64,000 nucleotides of DNA from Methylobacterium radiotolerans JCM 2831 (GCF_000019725.1 NC_010505.1:4387001-4451000), one strand, 5' to 3'. Counted from the first letter of the stretch, positions 43,652 through 51,833 are shown. The notes: generated by a model from the letters alone, not told the origin. A program made the numbers and translations.

Positions 43652-44104
43652 GTGCGGGCCTGTCCGTCGGATGCCCGCGCGTTTCGGGACCGGTGCGCCC
43701 GGCTCGGGTCCGGGCCGTTGCCGGCGAGCCCGGACGCTGTAGCGGGGTTCATCGTCCCGGAAGCGGAAGCCGGCCGCGCCGCCTCGACGCTCGGCCGCCG
43801 GCTCGCGGCAATCCGCTGCGCGCACAAGCTGGCCGGCGCCGCCGATCCGGCGGACGATGATGGCGGGCGGGCTGCCATGACGGAGGCCCGGCGCAAGGCC
43901 GGCGTCGCCCCGGCAGCTGGCCTCGATGCGTCGACCTCTGGAGCGCGCGGCCTGCGCGCCGGCTACATCACCGCGGCCGCGGGGCGCGGGGCGGATCCCG
44001 CCCGCGTCATGGACCAGTCGGGCCACCGAGATCCGCGCACCGTGGTCGGCTGTATCCGGCGGGCAAACGCCTTCGCGGGGCATTCGGGGAGCGGGTTCCT
44101 GTAG
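43652..44104 (+). pseudogene. Internally deleted tyrosine recombinase
   Basis: The N-terminal core-binding part ('[20 protein letters not shown]', '[19 protein letters not shown]') is joined directly to the C-terminal end of the same family ('[20 protein letters not shown]', '[20 protein letters not shown]'). About 150 residues holding the first catalytic Arg and the Lys/His of the active site are missing, and the usual final YIRR is CIRR. Non-functional remnant of an integrase. Confidence 0.7.
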
Positions 44105-44225
44105 AAACCGCGTGAAGCTTCCATAGGAGCCGCAACAGACAGGTCGTTCGAGCGGTTCAGCCCGTGACGACTCACCTTCCGCGGGGCTCCGGCTTCGCGG
44201 GAAAATCAGCGTCCGTCGTGCGAGG

Positions 44226-44603
44226 ATGGCCTGCATGTCCACCGACCAGAACCGGTCCGGATCGCCTCAGGTTCTCGTGCTCGTGCTCGCGGGCGGAAAC
44301 GCGGTGGGCGCCTATCACGCCGGAGCCTATGAGGCTCTGCATGGGAGCGCCCCCCGCCGGGCGATCGCCGGCCTGAAGCGCGAGTACGACCTGCGGCAAC
44401 AGCTCGATCCGAGCGGTCCGGCGGTGACGCTGCTTCACCTCGTCTATCGAGCAGGCCCCGACCAGCTTGCCACCAAGAGCTTCGACTACTCGCCCTCCTC
44501 GATCCGCGATCGCTGGGCGGCAGGGCACAGCGATATGGCGGCCAGGCTGGCCCGCCTGATCGAGCCCCGACCGGAAGGGCAGCGCTTCCGCCACATCGAG
44601 TGA
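44226..44603 (+). pseudogene. Internally deleted patatin-like phospholipase
   Basis: The first ~40 residues carry the glycine-rich oxyanion loop ('VLVLAGGNAVGAYHAGAYEA'). They run straight into the C-terminal DUF3734-like end ('LLHLVYRAGPDQLATKSFDY', 'SPSSIRDRWAAGHSDMAARL'). The GxSxG nucleophile and the catalytic Asp region, about 250 residues, are gone. The same kind of in-frame internal loss is seen in the integrase just upstream. Confidence 0.65.
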
Positions 44604-44809
44604 GGCTCGGCCTGACAGCTATCAGGCCTCACCAACCTCCTGGCCCGGCGTGCCCGGCCAGCCCGCTTCGGCTTGTCCGTCAAGGGCTCTGCCACCGCAG
44701 CGGCCCTCGGGACCGAACTTCTCCGATGCCGTCCACGTCCAGGGGACTGGGCGCGCCCGGGTTTCTCGACCGCAGGGGCATCCGGCGCACGACTCTGATC
44801 AAGGTCACG

Positions 44810-45052
44810 TCAGCACCCGATCCGGCACCAATCGCGCGCTCCGAGGCGCCAGGCCTGCTCACCGCAATAGGCAACGGGATCGCCATCATGGCTGATCATG
44901 CGTGCGAGCATCACCTCTGTGCCGAGCGCCGTGATGCAGATCACCGTAGCCCCGAGACCTGCGTCGCCGATCAGGCGAGTTCCTACGCCCCAGCCGTTCT
45001 CCCGGCAGATGTCGGCGGCGTGGCGATGGTCGTGCCGCGTCCCGCCGATCAC
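44810..45052 (-). CDS. DUF7241-like small protein
   Basis: 80 residues from a GTG whose codon overlaps the upstream stop (GTGA). 'ICRENGWGVGTRLIGDAGLG' and 'ATVICITALGTEVMLARMIS' followed by 'RDWCRI' resemble a small family of alphaproteobacterial proteins (DUF7241 type, from memory). Third gene of an overlapping leftward trio. Function unknown. Confidence 0.5.
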   Translation of the reverse strand: MIGGTRHDHRHAADICRENGWGVGTRLIGDAGLGATVICITALGTEVMLARMISHDGDPVAYCGEQAWRLGARDWCRIGC

Positions 45053-45627
45053 CCGCCTGCCCCCCGAACCGGGGACTGCTGATGACGGGCCCCATAGGCT
45101 GGGGATCGTTCGAGCGAGCGGCCAAGCCCCTCCGCCACTATCGCCACCGCAGATCCGTAGACGAGATGGGCGGCCAAGCCTCGGATGCGGGTGAAGGTCG
45201 GATAGTGATGATTGGGCGCGCTGAGGCCGAGGGTGGGCACCAGGTACTCGTCCAGAATGAGCGACATGGCGGTCCCGCAGGTCAGTGCGGCGGTGAAGGG
45301 CCGCAGACCGGCGTACCGCCGCAACAGGCCGTAGACCGGGCCCCAACCCATACCGGTGGCGAGGTGGATCGCCTTGCCCGATATCTTGTGCCGGTGAGGC
45401 GTGGGGTCGACGTCCATCGCAGCACAGAGCTTTTGTGCCGCGACCAGGGAAGAGGACGCGCCGGGGCGCACCCGCTTCTCGTGTCGATCAACGCGCTCCG
45501 GGGTGATCCACCGCAACGGACGCTGGGCGAGGTTCGTCACCAGCGTTGCCACCAGCCCGGCCGTCAGCCCGACGGTGACATCGACCCATACGGCGTGACT
45601 GGGCGGCCGCATCATCAGACGAGCCAT
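45049..45627 (-). CDS. YagU/DUF1440-type inner membrane protein
   Basis: 192 residues from ATG 45627. An N-terminal membrane helix ('VDVTVGLTAGLVATLVTNLA') is followed by further hydrophobic helices ('GMGWGPVYGLLRRYAGL', 'LAAHLVYGSAVAIVAEGL'). The layout matches DUF1440 proteins such as E. coli YagU, an inner-membrane protein linked to acid resistance. Overlaps genes on both sides. Confidence 0.6.
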   Translation of the reverse strand: MARLMMRPPSHAVWVDVTVGLTAGLVATLVTNLAQRPLRWITPERVDRHEKRVRPGASSSLVAAQKLCAAMDVDPTPHRHKISGKAIHLATGMGWGPVYGLLRRYAGLRPFTAALTCGTAMSLILDEYLVPTLGLSAPNHHYPTFTRIRGLAAHLVYGSAVAIVAEGLGRSLERSPAYGARHQQSPVRGAGG

Positions 45628-45968
45628 ATCGACAACCCCAGAACGACGCCGACGCCGCCGATCACGACGCAGTAGCTGGGCACGACCCATGCGTTCGGTC
45701 CGTGTGGTCGCGACGCCCTCCGCACGCGCGCAGGTGCCGCTTCGGTCTCGCGTGCCAGGGCGATGCGCTCGTGAGACGGAGGGTGCCCGGCGGCCTCATC
45801 GTCCGTCCCGAGCTGGGAGAGCCCCGGATCATAGGCCTTCACCTTGTCGCCCGTCGCGCCGCTATCGATGTCCGCCTTCAGCATCGCCGATGTCGGGCGG
45901 GAGGAGGCGGGAGGAGCCTCTACGGGCATGCTGCCGGGGGACGGCGGGGTCTCGGAACGGAGGATCAT
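45615..45968 (-). CDS. Hypothetical protein with C-terminal membrane anchor
   Basis: 117 residues from ATG 45968. A disordered Pro/Ser-rich N-terminus is followed by 'AWVVPSYCVVIGGVGVVLGL' as a C-terminal membrane segment. Its 3' end overlaps the YagU-type gene by 13 bp, making it the first gene of the trio. No family is recognised. Confidence 0.5.
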   Translation of the reverse strand: MILRSETPPSPGSMPVEAPPASSRPTSAMLKADIDSGATGDKVKAYDPGLSQLGTDDEAAGHPPSHERIALARETEAAPARVRRASRPHGPNAWVVPSYCVVIGGVGVVLGLSIWLV

Positions 45969-46180
45969 GCTGCATGCCTCGCGGCACCGGTACGCCGGGC
46001 GTCTCCCGATGCGGTGTCGTAAGACTGAACAACCGCTGCGCGGGGGCGCCGTGTCCCTCGATCGGTGTCGCATGGACCGGGCAGCGCTGGTCCGAACGGC
46101 AGGGTTTGACCGTAAGCGGCTGATACACCTCGGAGAAGGACTGCCGGAAAAGCCGATTGTCTCCTACCGATCCGCCCCAG

Positions 46181-46447
46181 TCACTCAGCGACGAGAACGA
46201 CAGCCGGGAAGCGGACGCGACCCGTTGCGCGTCCGTCCTGCGCGCGCCGGTCGTCACGGGGGTTTCTGTCGAAGCGATCTTTGAAGCGGCGAGCGAAATG
46301 CGCCTGGTCGGTGAGGCCGCAGTCGTAAGCCAGCATGCCGACCGCGGCTGCGAGCGGGGGCGGGTCGAGGCCCGGCTCGCCGAGGTCAGCCGCGACATGG
46401 GCCTTGGCACGCTGGACTGTGGCGTTGCCGTGCATGGAGCGCGGCAC
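46181..46447 (-). pseudogene. AraC-type HTH remnant
   Basis: 88 residues. The first helix region ('VQRAKAHVAADLGEPGLDPP', then 'LAAAVGM') and the second HTH ('AYDCGLTDQAHFARRFKDRF') of an AraC DNA-binding domain are present. The segment between them is shortened (GM to LAYDCG), removing the recognition helix and linker. No effector domain precedes it. Decayed regulator. Confidence 0.6.
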
Positions 46448-46796
46448 CTATCCGGTCACGAGACCCGCCACGATGAGGCCGACGCCGACCGACGCCGACC
46501 GACGCCCATCGACGCCCATCGACGCTCGGCTGCGTCCGGCGCGAGGCATCGGCTGACCTGCATCAGCTCGGTCAGGAAGCCCGTTGCCGAGGCGGTGCGA
46601 GCGAGGTCAGCACCGATCGTCAGCCCGCTGTAGAGACGGGCCGGGCCGAGGAAGGATTCCCGCCAGCACGACTCGACAGCGGCGCGACGCTCGGCCTGCC
46701 GCAGCCGGGTGACGTCTCGTTCACCCTTTCTGTGGCACCAGCGCACGCCCGCTGGTCGTCCCCGCGGCCTGGGGCTCAACCACAGGAGGTCTGACC
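46448..46796. other. No intact gene; short tandem repeat
   Basis: This gap holds a 10-bp tandem repeat at 46481-46526. A minus-strand frame with protein-like composition ('GLTIGADLARTASATGFLTE', from about 46640 to 46570) has no identifiable start or family. Confidence 0.3.
46481..46526. repeat. 10-bp tandem repeat
   Basis: GACGCCGACC occurs twice, followed by two GACGCCCATC and a partial GACGCT. About 4.5 units in total. Confidence 0.8.
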
Positions 46797-47063
46797 ATGT
46801 CGCACCTGAAGATGCTCGCCGCTGCAGCCGCTCTCGTTGGCGGTCTCGGCCTCGCATCCGCAGCCAGCGCTGCACCTCTTGCGCCGATCGGTGCTGGAAC
46901 CATCGCGGGCGACGCCCACGTCACCAACGCTGCTATGGGTTGCGGTCCCGGCTTCGCTCGTGGCCCCCTCGGTCGATGCCGCCCGATCGCCCGCGGCTTC
47001 CGGCCCGGTCCGCACTGCTTCGTGCGCCGGACCCCGGTCGGGCCGCGGCGTATCTGCCGCTAA
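46797..47063 (+). CDS. Secreted GCG_CRPN-type small protein
   Basis: 88 residues with a signal peptide (MSHLKMLAAAAALVGGLGLA, cleavage after ASA). The mature part is 'AMGCGPGFARGPLGRCRPI' and 'HCFVRRTPVGPRRICR'. The GCG...C.P pattern with paired Cys marks the GCG_CRPN family of small exported proteins found in this order. AGGAGG lies 8-13 bp before the ATG. A GC-rich hairpin (47082-47106) follows the stop. Confidence 0.7.
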   Translation: MSHLKMLAAAAALVGGLGLASAASAAPLAPIGAGTIAGDAHVTNAAMGCGPGFARGPLGRCRPIARGFRPGPHCFVRRTPVGPRRICR

Positions 47064-47081
47064 GGTATACTAAGATTACTG

Positions 47082-47106
47082 CCGCGCCGGGGCATCCGGC
47101 GCGGCG
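47082..47106 (+). terminator. GC-rich hairpin after the GCG_CRPN gene
   Basis: GCCGCGCCGG-GGCAT-CCGGCGCGGC, a perfect 10-bp stem starting 19 bp after the stop, without a T-run. Probably a transcription stop or mRNA-stabilising hairpin. Confidence 0.55.
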
Positions 47107-47454
47107 CGCTTCGGCGACGCTCGGTGACCTCATCGAACTGCGCCGGCAGGTAGGGGCGGCCCGGCACGTCGAGGGTCTCGGTAGCGGCTGGCGCCAGTGT
47201 GTCGGTCCAGCGGTATCCCCGCGCCCGTACGGACTTCGCGGTGGCGCTACGCTCGCGCTCACCCTTCACGACGAGGCGCCGCAGCGCGTCGGCGGCAGCC
47301 GCGATGGGCGTCGTCGCTGAACCCCCGCCGAATGGTTCCGCGGTGCAACGTGCCCTCTCGCACCGCACAAACCCCGGCGATCGGGCATCTTCCCGTCAGA
47401 CGGCTCTGCAGGGACTGACACACAGCCTCGCGCCGCACGGAAGAATTGCCCAGC

Positions 47455-47553
47455 ATGGCTCTGAAGATCTTTTCCTACGCGATGATCGGCGCCTTCTTGG
47501 GCGGTCTTGCCATGACGGTCATCGGCTCCGCGGGGGTGCTGATGGGCCTCTGA
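47455..47553 (+). CDS. 32-residue membrane microprotein, copy 1
   Basis: MALKIFSYAMIGAFLGGLAM then TVIGSAGVLMGL. A single glycine-rich membrane helix. A paralogue at 51309-51407 differs at only four positions, and parts of the upstream and downstream sequence are also alike. That conservation argues for a real gene despite its size. Function unknown. Confidence 0.7.
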   Translation: MALKIFSYAMIGAFLGGLAMTVIGSAGVLMGL

Positions 47554-47761
47554 GCTCCCGAGCCGGGTCGGAGACTGAGCCGCCGGCAGAACAAGCGACA
47601 CGATCAGCGGCGGGGTGCGCGTCCCGCCGTTCTCGTGTGCCGCGTCAACGCAGATCACAGCACCGCTCCGCCCGCCTCGCCCGCGGCCATCTCGTCGTCG
47701 GTGCGACGCTCGGACCTACTCTGACGCTCGCTGTGTTACTCCCGAACACGGAGAGCGTCCC

Positions 47762-47971
47762 ATGTCCGACAAGCCACGCACCTCGAACACGCAGGATCTC
47801 GCCAGCACCGAGTACGATGCCGAGCGCTGGGCCAAGGTCGGTGCGGAGCAACAGTCCCTTCCACCGATCAGCCCTAAAGCGCCGTCGGATCCAGTCGATG
47901 GCCCGGAAGTCGGCTTGACGCAGAAGGGCACCGACGCGGACGCGGTCGTGAAGCGTGAGACCGAAGTGTGA
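47762..47971 (+). CDS. 69-residue hypothetical acidic protein
   Basis: Starts MSDKPRTSNTQDLASTEYDA and is hydrophilic, probably disordered, with 'ERWAKVGAEQQSLPPISPKA'. Lies between two microprotein genes. No family is recognised. Confidence 0.5.
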   Translation: MSDKPRTSNTQDLASTEYDAERWAKVGAEQQSLPPISPKAPSDPVDGPEVGLTQKGTDADAVVKRETEV

Positions 47972-48158
47972 GCGCTCAGGTCTGCGCGCAGGCTTCGAGC
48001 CTCGCGGCGCAGTCCGCCCGAGCAAGTTGGCCGAACGGGGCGCCCCGCGTCGCTCTTCCGGCTCCCGCTCCTGGACGCAACAATCGGAGCAATCGTCGCG
48101 ACATCCGGCCTGACCATAAGGCCGCCTCGAAACAGCCGAGCTGACGAGGGAGGCCGCG

Positions 48159-48275
48159 ATGACCAAGCCCATCACCCTGACGAACCGCTTCGCCGACGCC
48201 GTCGTGACGGCAGCCGTGGCTTTGAGCCTGATCATGCACGCACAGGTCATGATCCTGCCGCCGCACTTCGTCTGA
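48159..48275 (+). CDS. 38-residue membrane microprotein, PxHF-tail type, copy 1
   Basis: MTKPITLTNRFADAVVTAAV then ALSLIMHAQVMILPPHFV. One membrane helix and a C-terminal LPPHFV. A shorter paralogue at 51026-51130 has the same plan (LTNR/WTNR start, helix, LPAHFA end). GAGGGAGG precedes the ATG at good spacing. Function unknown. Confidence 0.65.
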   Translation: MTKPITLTNRFADAVVTAAVALSLIMHAQVMILPPHFV

Positions 48276-48735
48276 GCTTTCGCCGCGGGCCATTTGGCGC
48301 GCGGTCTCGATGCCGGCGACAAAGGCGGCCTGCTCGCAGGGTGCCATCGCCCGAGCCTCGAACGAATGGGAAAAGCCCCACCGCGCATCGAGAGCGCGGC
48401 AGGGCCAGCGATGTCCTCTGCCTTGTTCGGACTACGCGTCACCCCGGCACTCGGCCAACGGGCCCGTACACGGCAACCGCCTGACGGCGTGCCGTGTGAC
48501 CGGGCTTCCGCGGGCCCATCGGCAGGCTGATGACGTGCGACATGGCGGCCCCGTCCCAGGCTGCAGAACGGGACAGGGCGGTGCGGCTGCCAGGATCTGC
48601 CGGCATCCGGTGGCAGCCAGCGCGTCGAAGGCGCGTATGCCGTTCCGACAAGGCGGAATCTGCCAATCGCGTCCGTGTGGAGGCATACCGCGAACCTGTC
48701 GGAATGCAGCCTGTCCCGTTTCAGCACGCCGTTGC
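48276..48735. other. No gene seen
   Basis: About 460 bp between the microprotein gene and the tRNA remnant. Frames on both strands are background in composition. Confidence 0.35.
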
Positions 48736-48781
48736 CTTCCGAGCGGCAGGCCGTAGGTTCGAGCCCTCCCGGGGCCGCCAG
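48736..48781 (+). repeat. Degenerate tRNA-Arg 3' end, probable old att site
   Basis: 41 of 46 positions match the island's att repeat (17702-17747), including the anticodon-loop edge, the T-loop GGTTCGAGCC and CCAG. No 5' half of a tRNA precedes it. It probably marks the right end of an older element that used the same tRNA. Confidence 0.7.
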
Positions 48782-48880
48782 CAACCTCGGGCGCGCGGCC
48801 CGTTGCGCCGGCGGCCGTTCCGGCGCGCCGGCTCCCGGATCGGCGGGCGCCATCCAGGATCACTCGGGGAGCAGGTGTCC

Positions 48881-49363
48881 ATGATGATCGGCGGTTCTCT
48901 GCGCGGCGCCCTCGTGGCGGCGGCCTGCCTGTCGGGCAACGCGGCGTCGGCGCAGGTCTACGGCAACTGGACCGTGGGGAGCGGCCAGGGCTACGTCGAG
49001 TACATCGTCCGCAGCGGGCCGAGCAGCAGCGTCAACATCAGCTGCGACGAGGGCGCGACCGGCGAAGGCGAAGCGAAGCGGACCAGTATCTTCATCGAGA
49101 TCGCCGGCAAGGCCCCGCCGCCGCGCTCGACCGTCGACGTGCTCACCGACGGCGAGCGCCTGCAGCTCGACACGGATGCCCAGGGCACGATCCTCACCGA
49201 TTGCCGCGCGTGCGCGGACCGATTCGCCGCGCTGTGGTCGCGGCTCCGCGCGTCCAAGCAGATGATCGTGGCCCTCGCGGACGGGCGCCGGGCCGCCTTC
49301 CGGCTCAGCGGCGCCGCGAAGGCGCTGGAGCCGAAGCACTGCGCGACGGGCTTCAAGAGCTGA
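48881..49363 (+). CDS. Secreted hypothetical protein
   Basis: 160 residues from ATG 48881 with a signal peptide ('LRGALVAAACLSGNAASA'). Mature part: 'YGNWTVGSGQGYVEYIVRSG', a Cys pair ('NISCDE', 'TDCRACADRF') and a C-terminal 'KHCATGF'. Probably a disulphide-bonded periplasmic domain. The first gene after the att remnant, likely the resumption of core chromosome. No family is recognised. Confidence 0.65.
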   Translation: MMIGGSLRGALVAAACLSGNAASAQVYGNWTVGSGQGYVEYIVRSGPSSSVNISCDEGATGEGEAKRTSIFIEIAGKAPPPRSTVDVLTDGERLQLDTDAQGTILTDCRACADRFAALWSRLRASKQMIVALADGRRAAFRLSGAAKALEPKHCATGFKS

Positions 49364-49418
49364 CCCGAGGGTCGGCCCGCAGCGACGGATGCGCGCCGGC
49401 GAGACCGACCGGTGCCTC

Positions 49419-50165
49419 TCAGGATAAGGCAGCCGGGCTTGTCCCCGGGACTTCCCCGGCCGGCGGCGAAGGGCCCGCCGCCTGTCGGTCCGACAGGCTC
49501 CGCTTCCAGCGCGCCCGCAGGACGGCCGGCCGGACGCCGTGCCGCTCCTCCAGGAACTCGGCATCCGTGATCCGGTCGGTGCGGAAGTGCCGGAACGCCC
49601 CGCGCAGCTCGCACCAGGCCGCCACCATCCGGGCCTCATCGAGGAACCCGACGATCACCGGCCAGATCACGCGCTGGCTCGGATCCCCGCGGACGTCGCG
49701 GTACTGGATGCGGATCTTGCGGCCCTCGCGGATCCAGGCCCGCGCGCGGGCGACGTCGATCCCGTCCGCGGCCTGCGCGAAGGCCGTCGGCGTGCCGATC
49801 GACGGATCGGCGATGAACGGGCGCAGGCGCTCGGGCACCACGGCGGTGATCTTGGCGATGAGATCGCGCGCCGCCTTGGCGAGGACCGGTTCGCCCCGGC
49901 CCGCGACCCACTGCGCGCCGAGGACGGCCGCCTCGATCTCGTCGGGCGTCAGCATCAGCGGCGGCATGTCGAACGCCGCGCCAAGCACGTAGCCGAGCCC
50001 GGCCTCACCCTGGATCGGCACGCGCTGGCCGACGAGGTCGGCGACGTCGCGGTAGACCGTGCGGACCGAGACCTCCAGCTCCCGGGCGATCTCGGCGGCC
50101 GTCACCGGGCGCGGGGAGCGCCGCAGGATCTGGATGATCTGAAACAGTCTGTCCGCGCGACGCAT
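49419..50165 (-). CDS. YafY-type HTH/WYL transcriptional regulator
   Basis: 248 residues: an N-terminal HTH_11 ('VTAAEIARELEVSVRTVYRD'), a linker 'GYVLGAAFDMPPLMLTPDEI', and a WYL domain near residues 140-215 ('KIRIQYRDVRGDPSQRVIWP', 'WCELRGAFRHFRTDRI'). Divergent from a GST gene across a perfect palindrome 11 bp from its start. WYL regulators bind small ligands or nucleic acids. Likely represses itself and the GST gene. Confidence 0.85.
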   Translation of the reverse strand: MRRADRLFQIIQILRRSPRPVTAAEIARELEVSVRTVYRDVADLVGQRVPIQGEAGLGYVLGAAFDMPPLMLTPDEIEAAVLGAQWVAGRGEPVLAKAARDLIAKITAVVPERLRPFIADPSIGTPTAFAQAADGIDVARARAWIREGRKIRIQYRDVRGDPSQRVIWPVIVGFLDEARMVAAWCELRGAFRHFRTDRITDAEFLEERHGVRPAVLRARWKRSLSDRQAAGPSPPAGEVPGTSPAALS

Positions 50166-50175
50166 CGTCCGACTC

Positions 50176-50199
50176 CTGCTGACAGAATGCTGTCAGCAG
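50176..50199. promoter_or_regulatory. YafY-type operator palindrome
   Basis: CTGCTGACAG-AATG-CTGTCAGCAG, a perfect 10+10 bp inverted repeat. It lies between the divergent regulator (start 50165) and GST (start 50262) genes. The TGACA...TGTCA core is common upstream of YafY-family regulators. Confidence 0.75.
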
Positions 50200-50261
50200 G
50201 GCGTCCCTACAAGTCCTCCCGCCACGGCCATCCCGCGCGCCGTGACGACAGGAACCGCGCC

Positions 50262-50870
50262 ATGATCACGCTGTACCACGCCCCGCAATCGCGCTCCTCG
50301 CGCATCGTCTGGCTGCTGGAGGAGCTGGGCGTTCCCTACACCATCGCGCCGGTCTCGATCTTCCGGCCCATGACCGGCGAGGGTGTGCCGGACGACGCCA
50401 ACCCGCATCCCGACAAGCGGGTCCCGGCCGTCCTGCACGCGGGCGCGCTGATCGCGGAGTCCCAGGCCATCGTGCTCTACTTGGCGGAGACGTTCCCCGA
50501 AGCGGGTCTCGCCCCGGCGGTCGGCACTCCCGAGCGCGGCGCGTACCTGACGTGGCTGGCCTGGTACGTCGCCGAGTTCGAGCCGGCGCTGTTCGCCGGC
50601 CTGACGGGCGAACTCGCGGGATCGCCGCAGAAGCGCCGGACCCACGAGGCGGTGGTCCGCCGCCTGGAAGCCGCCCTGGCGCGCGGCCCCTACGTGATGG
50701 GCGACCGGTTCTCCGGCGCCGACATCCTGATCGGCAGCGCGCTGGGCTTCGGCCGCACGGCCTTCCCGGCGAGCGCGGCCTTCGACGCCTATCTGGAACG
50801 CTGCCGGGCGCGCCCGGCCGCCCGGCGCGGCGCGGCGAAGGACGGCGCGTCGGGACCGCAATCCGCCTAG
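50262..50870 (+). CDS. Glutathione S-transferase
   Basis: 202 residues. The N-terminal thioredoxin-like domain starts MITLYHAPQSRSSRIVWLLE, with the Ser pair in the position used to activate glutathione and 'VPAVLHAGALIAESQAIVLY' forming the glutathione-binding turn (ESxAI). The C-terminal helical domain has 'YVMGDRFSGADILIGSAL'. Divergent from the YafY-type regulator, which probably controls it. Confidence 0.85.
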   Translation: MITLYHAPQSRSSRIVWLLEELGVPYTIAPVSIFRPMTGEGVPDDANPHPDKRVPAVLHAGALIAESQAIVLYLAETFPEAGLAPAVGTPERGAYLTWLAWYVAEFEPALFAGLTGELAGSPQKRRTHEAVVRRLEAALARGPYVMGDRFSGADILIGSALGFGRTAFPASAAFDAYLERCRARPAARRGAAKDGASGPQSA

Positions 50871-51025
50871 CGCGGACCGAGAGCGCGGCCGTGGCGGCGC
50901 GCTCGCGGCGACGCTTCCGGACGGCACCGGCGACCGCAGGTGTTCCCGGACACGCCGGGCCTGAAAGCTCGGGCGTACATCGGGATCACACCGCGAGCAC
51001 GGTCGCGAACCCGATGGAGACGACG

Positions 51026-51130
51026 ATGACCTGGACGAACCGCATCACCCTGGCCGCGACCCTGATCGCCGGCGCCATCGCCCTCGTGACCTACGCGCAG
51101 GCCCTCAGCCTGCCGGCGCATTTCGCGTGA
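51026..51130 (+). CDS. 34-residue membrane microprotein, PxHF-tail type, copy 2
   Basis: MTWTNRITLAATLIAGAIAL then VTYAQALSLPAHFA. Single membrane helix, ending like the 38-residue protein at 48159-48275. GGAGACGACG precedes the ATG. The similarity of the two supports both as genes. Function unknown. Confidence 0.65.
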   Translation: MTWTNRITLAATLIAGAIALVTYAQALSLPAHFA

Positions 51131-51308
51131 GCGAGATGCGCCCGGCGGCTGTCCCGCTCACCGGGGCAGCCTGAACCCGCGCCGAACGGTTCCGCGGCGC
51201 AGCGTGACTCTTCGCACCGCACGCGCCCGGCCGATCCGGCATCATCGTTGCAGATGGTGGTCCCGGGTCTCGCCCGAGACCCGCTGCTCGATGAAAGGCG
51301 TGCACGAC

Positions 51309-51407
51309 ATGGTTCTGAAGGGCTTCTCCTACGCGATGATCGGCGCCTTCCTGGGTGGCCTCGCGATGACGGTGACCGGCTCGGCCGGGGTGCTGATGGG
51401 CTTCTGA
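51309..51407 (+). CDS. 32-residue membrane microprotein, copy 2
   Basis: MVLKGFSYAMIGAFLGGLAM then TVTGSAGVLMGF; 28 of 32 residues match the copy at 47455-47553. The downstream hairpin (51459-51480) also has a counterpart after copy 1 (47608-47629). Confidence 0.7.
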   Translation: MVLKGFSYAMIGAFLGGLAMTVTGSAGVLMGF

Positions 51408-51458
51408 GCCGCGCGGCGCGGTGGCCCTCGGGGCTGCCGAAGCGACGGACTGCGTGAA

Positions 51459-51480
51459 CGGCGGGGTGAGAGCCCCGCCG
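51459..51480 (+). terminator. Hairpin after microprotein copy 2
   Basis: CGGCGGGG-TGAGAG-CCCCGCCG followed by TTCTC; the equivalent after copy 1 is CGGCGGG/CCCGCCG at 47608-47629, also followed by TTCTC. Confidence 0.6.
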
Positions 51481-51587
51481 TTCTCACGTGCGGGGTCCGG
51501 ACAGCGTCGCGGAGCCGCGCATGCCGGCCGCGCCGCGCCGGCGGCCGCCGCCGGCGGCGAGGTCCGCGGCCGGCCCGGCCACGTCGA

Positions 51588-51749
51588 TCAGGCCGCCTCC
51601 CTGCGGGTGACGACCAGGGCCCAGATCGTGGCCGGGATCCATCCGATGATCGTCAGGTGGAGGATGATGCAGAGGATGCCCTGAAACACCTTTCCGCGCA
51701 GGAACATGGCGAGCCACGGCGCGAGGAAGCAGATGAGGATCATGATCAT
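51588..51749 (-). CDS. YqaE/Pmp3 family membrane protein
   Basis: 53 residues: MIMILICFLAPWLAMFLRGK, then 'VFQGILCIILHLTIIGWIPA' and TIWALVVTRREAA. Two membrane helices with the Pmp3 pattern (P..... G......LN..LT..G..PG..HA, here 'LHLTIIGWIPATIWAL'). The family affects membrane potential and salt tolerance. Confidence 0.8.
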   Translation of the reverse strand: MIMILICFLAPWLAMFLRGKVFQGILCIILHLTIIGWIPATIWALVVTRREAA

Positions 51750-51833
51750 GGGGGCGACGGGTCTCCGCGTTCGTGAGCGAACCCGGATCGCGGCGGCTGG
51801 TTCCGGACGGCCGAGCTCCGGCCGCGGCCGGGC

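Noticed and set aside
44600..45082. 160-codon plus-strand frame
   Set aside because: Antisense to the DUF7241-like gene and of background composition upstream.
47060..47368. 102-codon minus-strand frame after the GCG_CRPN gene
   Set aside because: Its first part lies in sequence shared with the region upstream of microprotein copy 2, where the frame is not kept, and its end runs into a terminator-like hairpin. Conserved non-coding sequence is the better reading.
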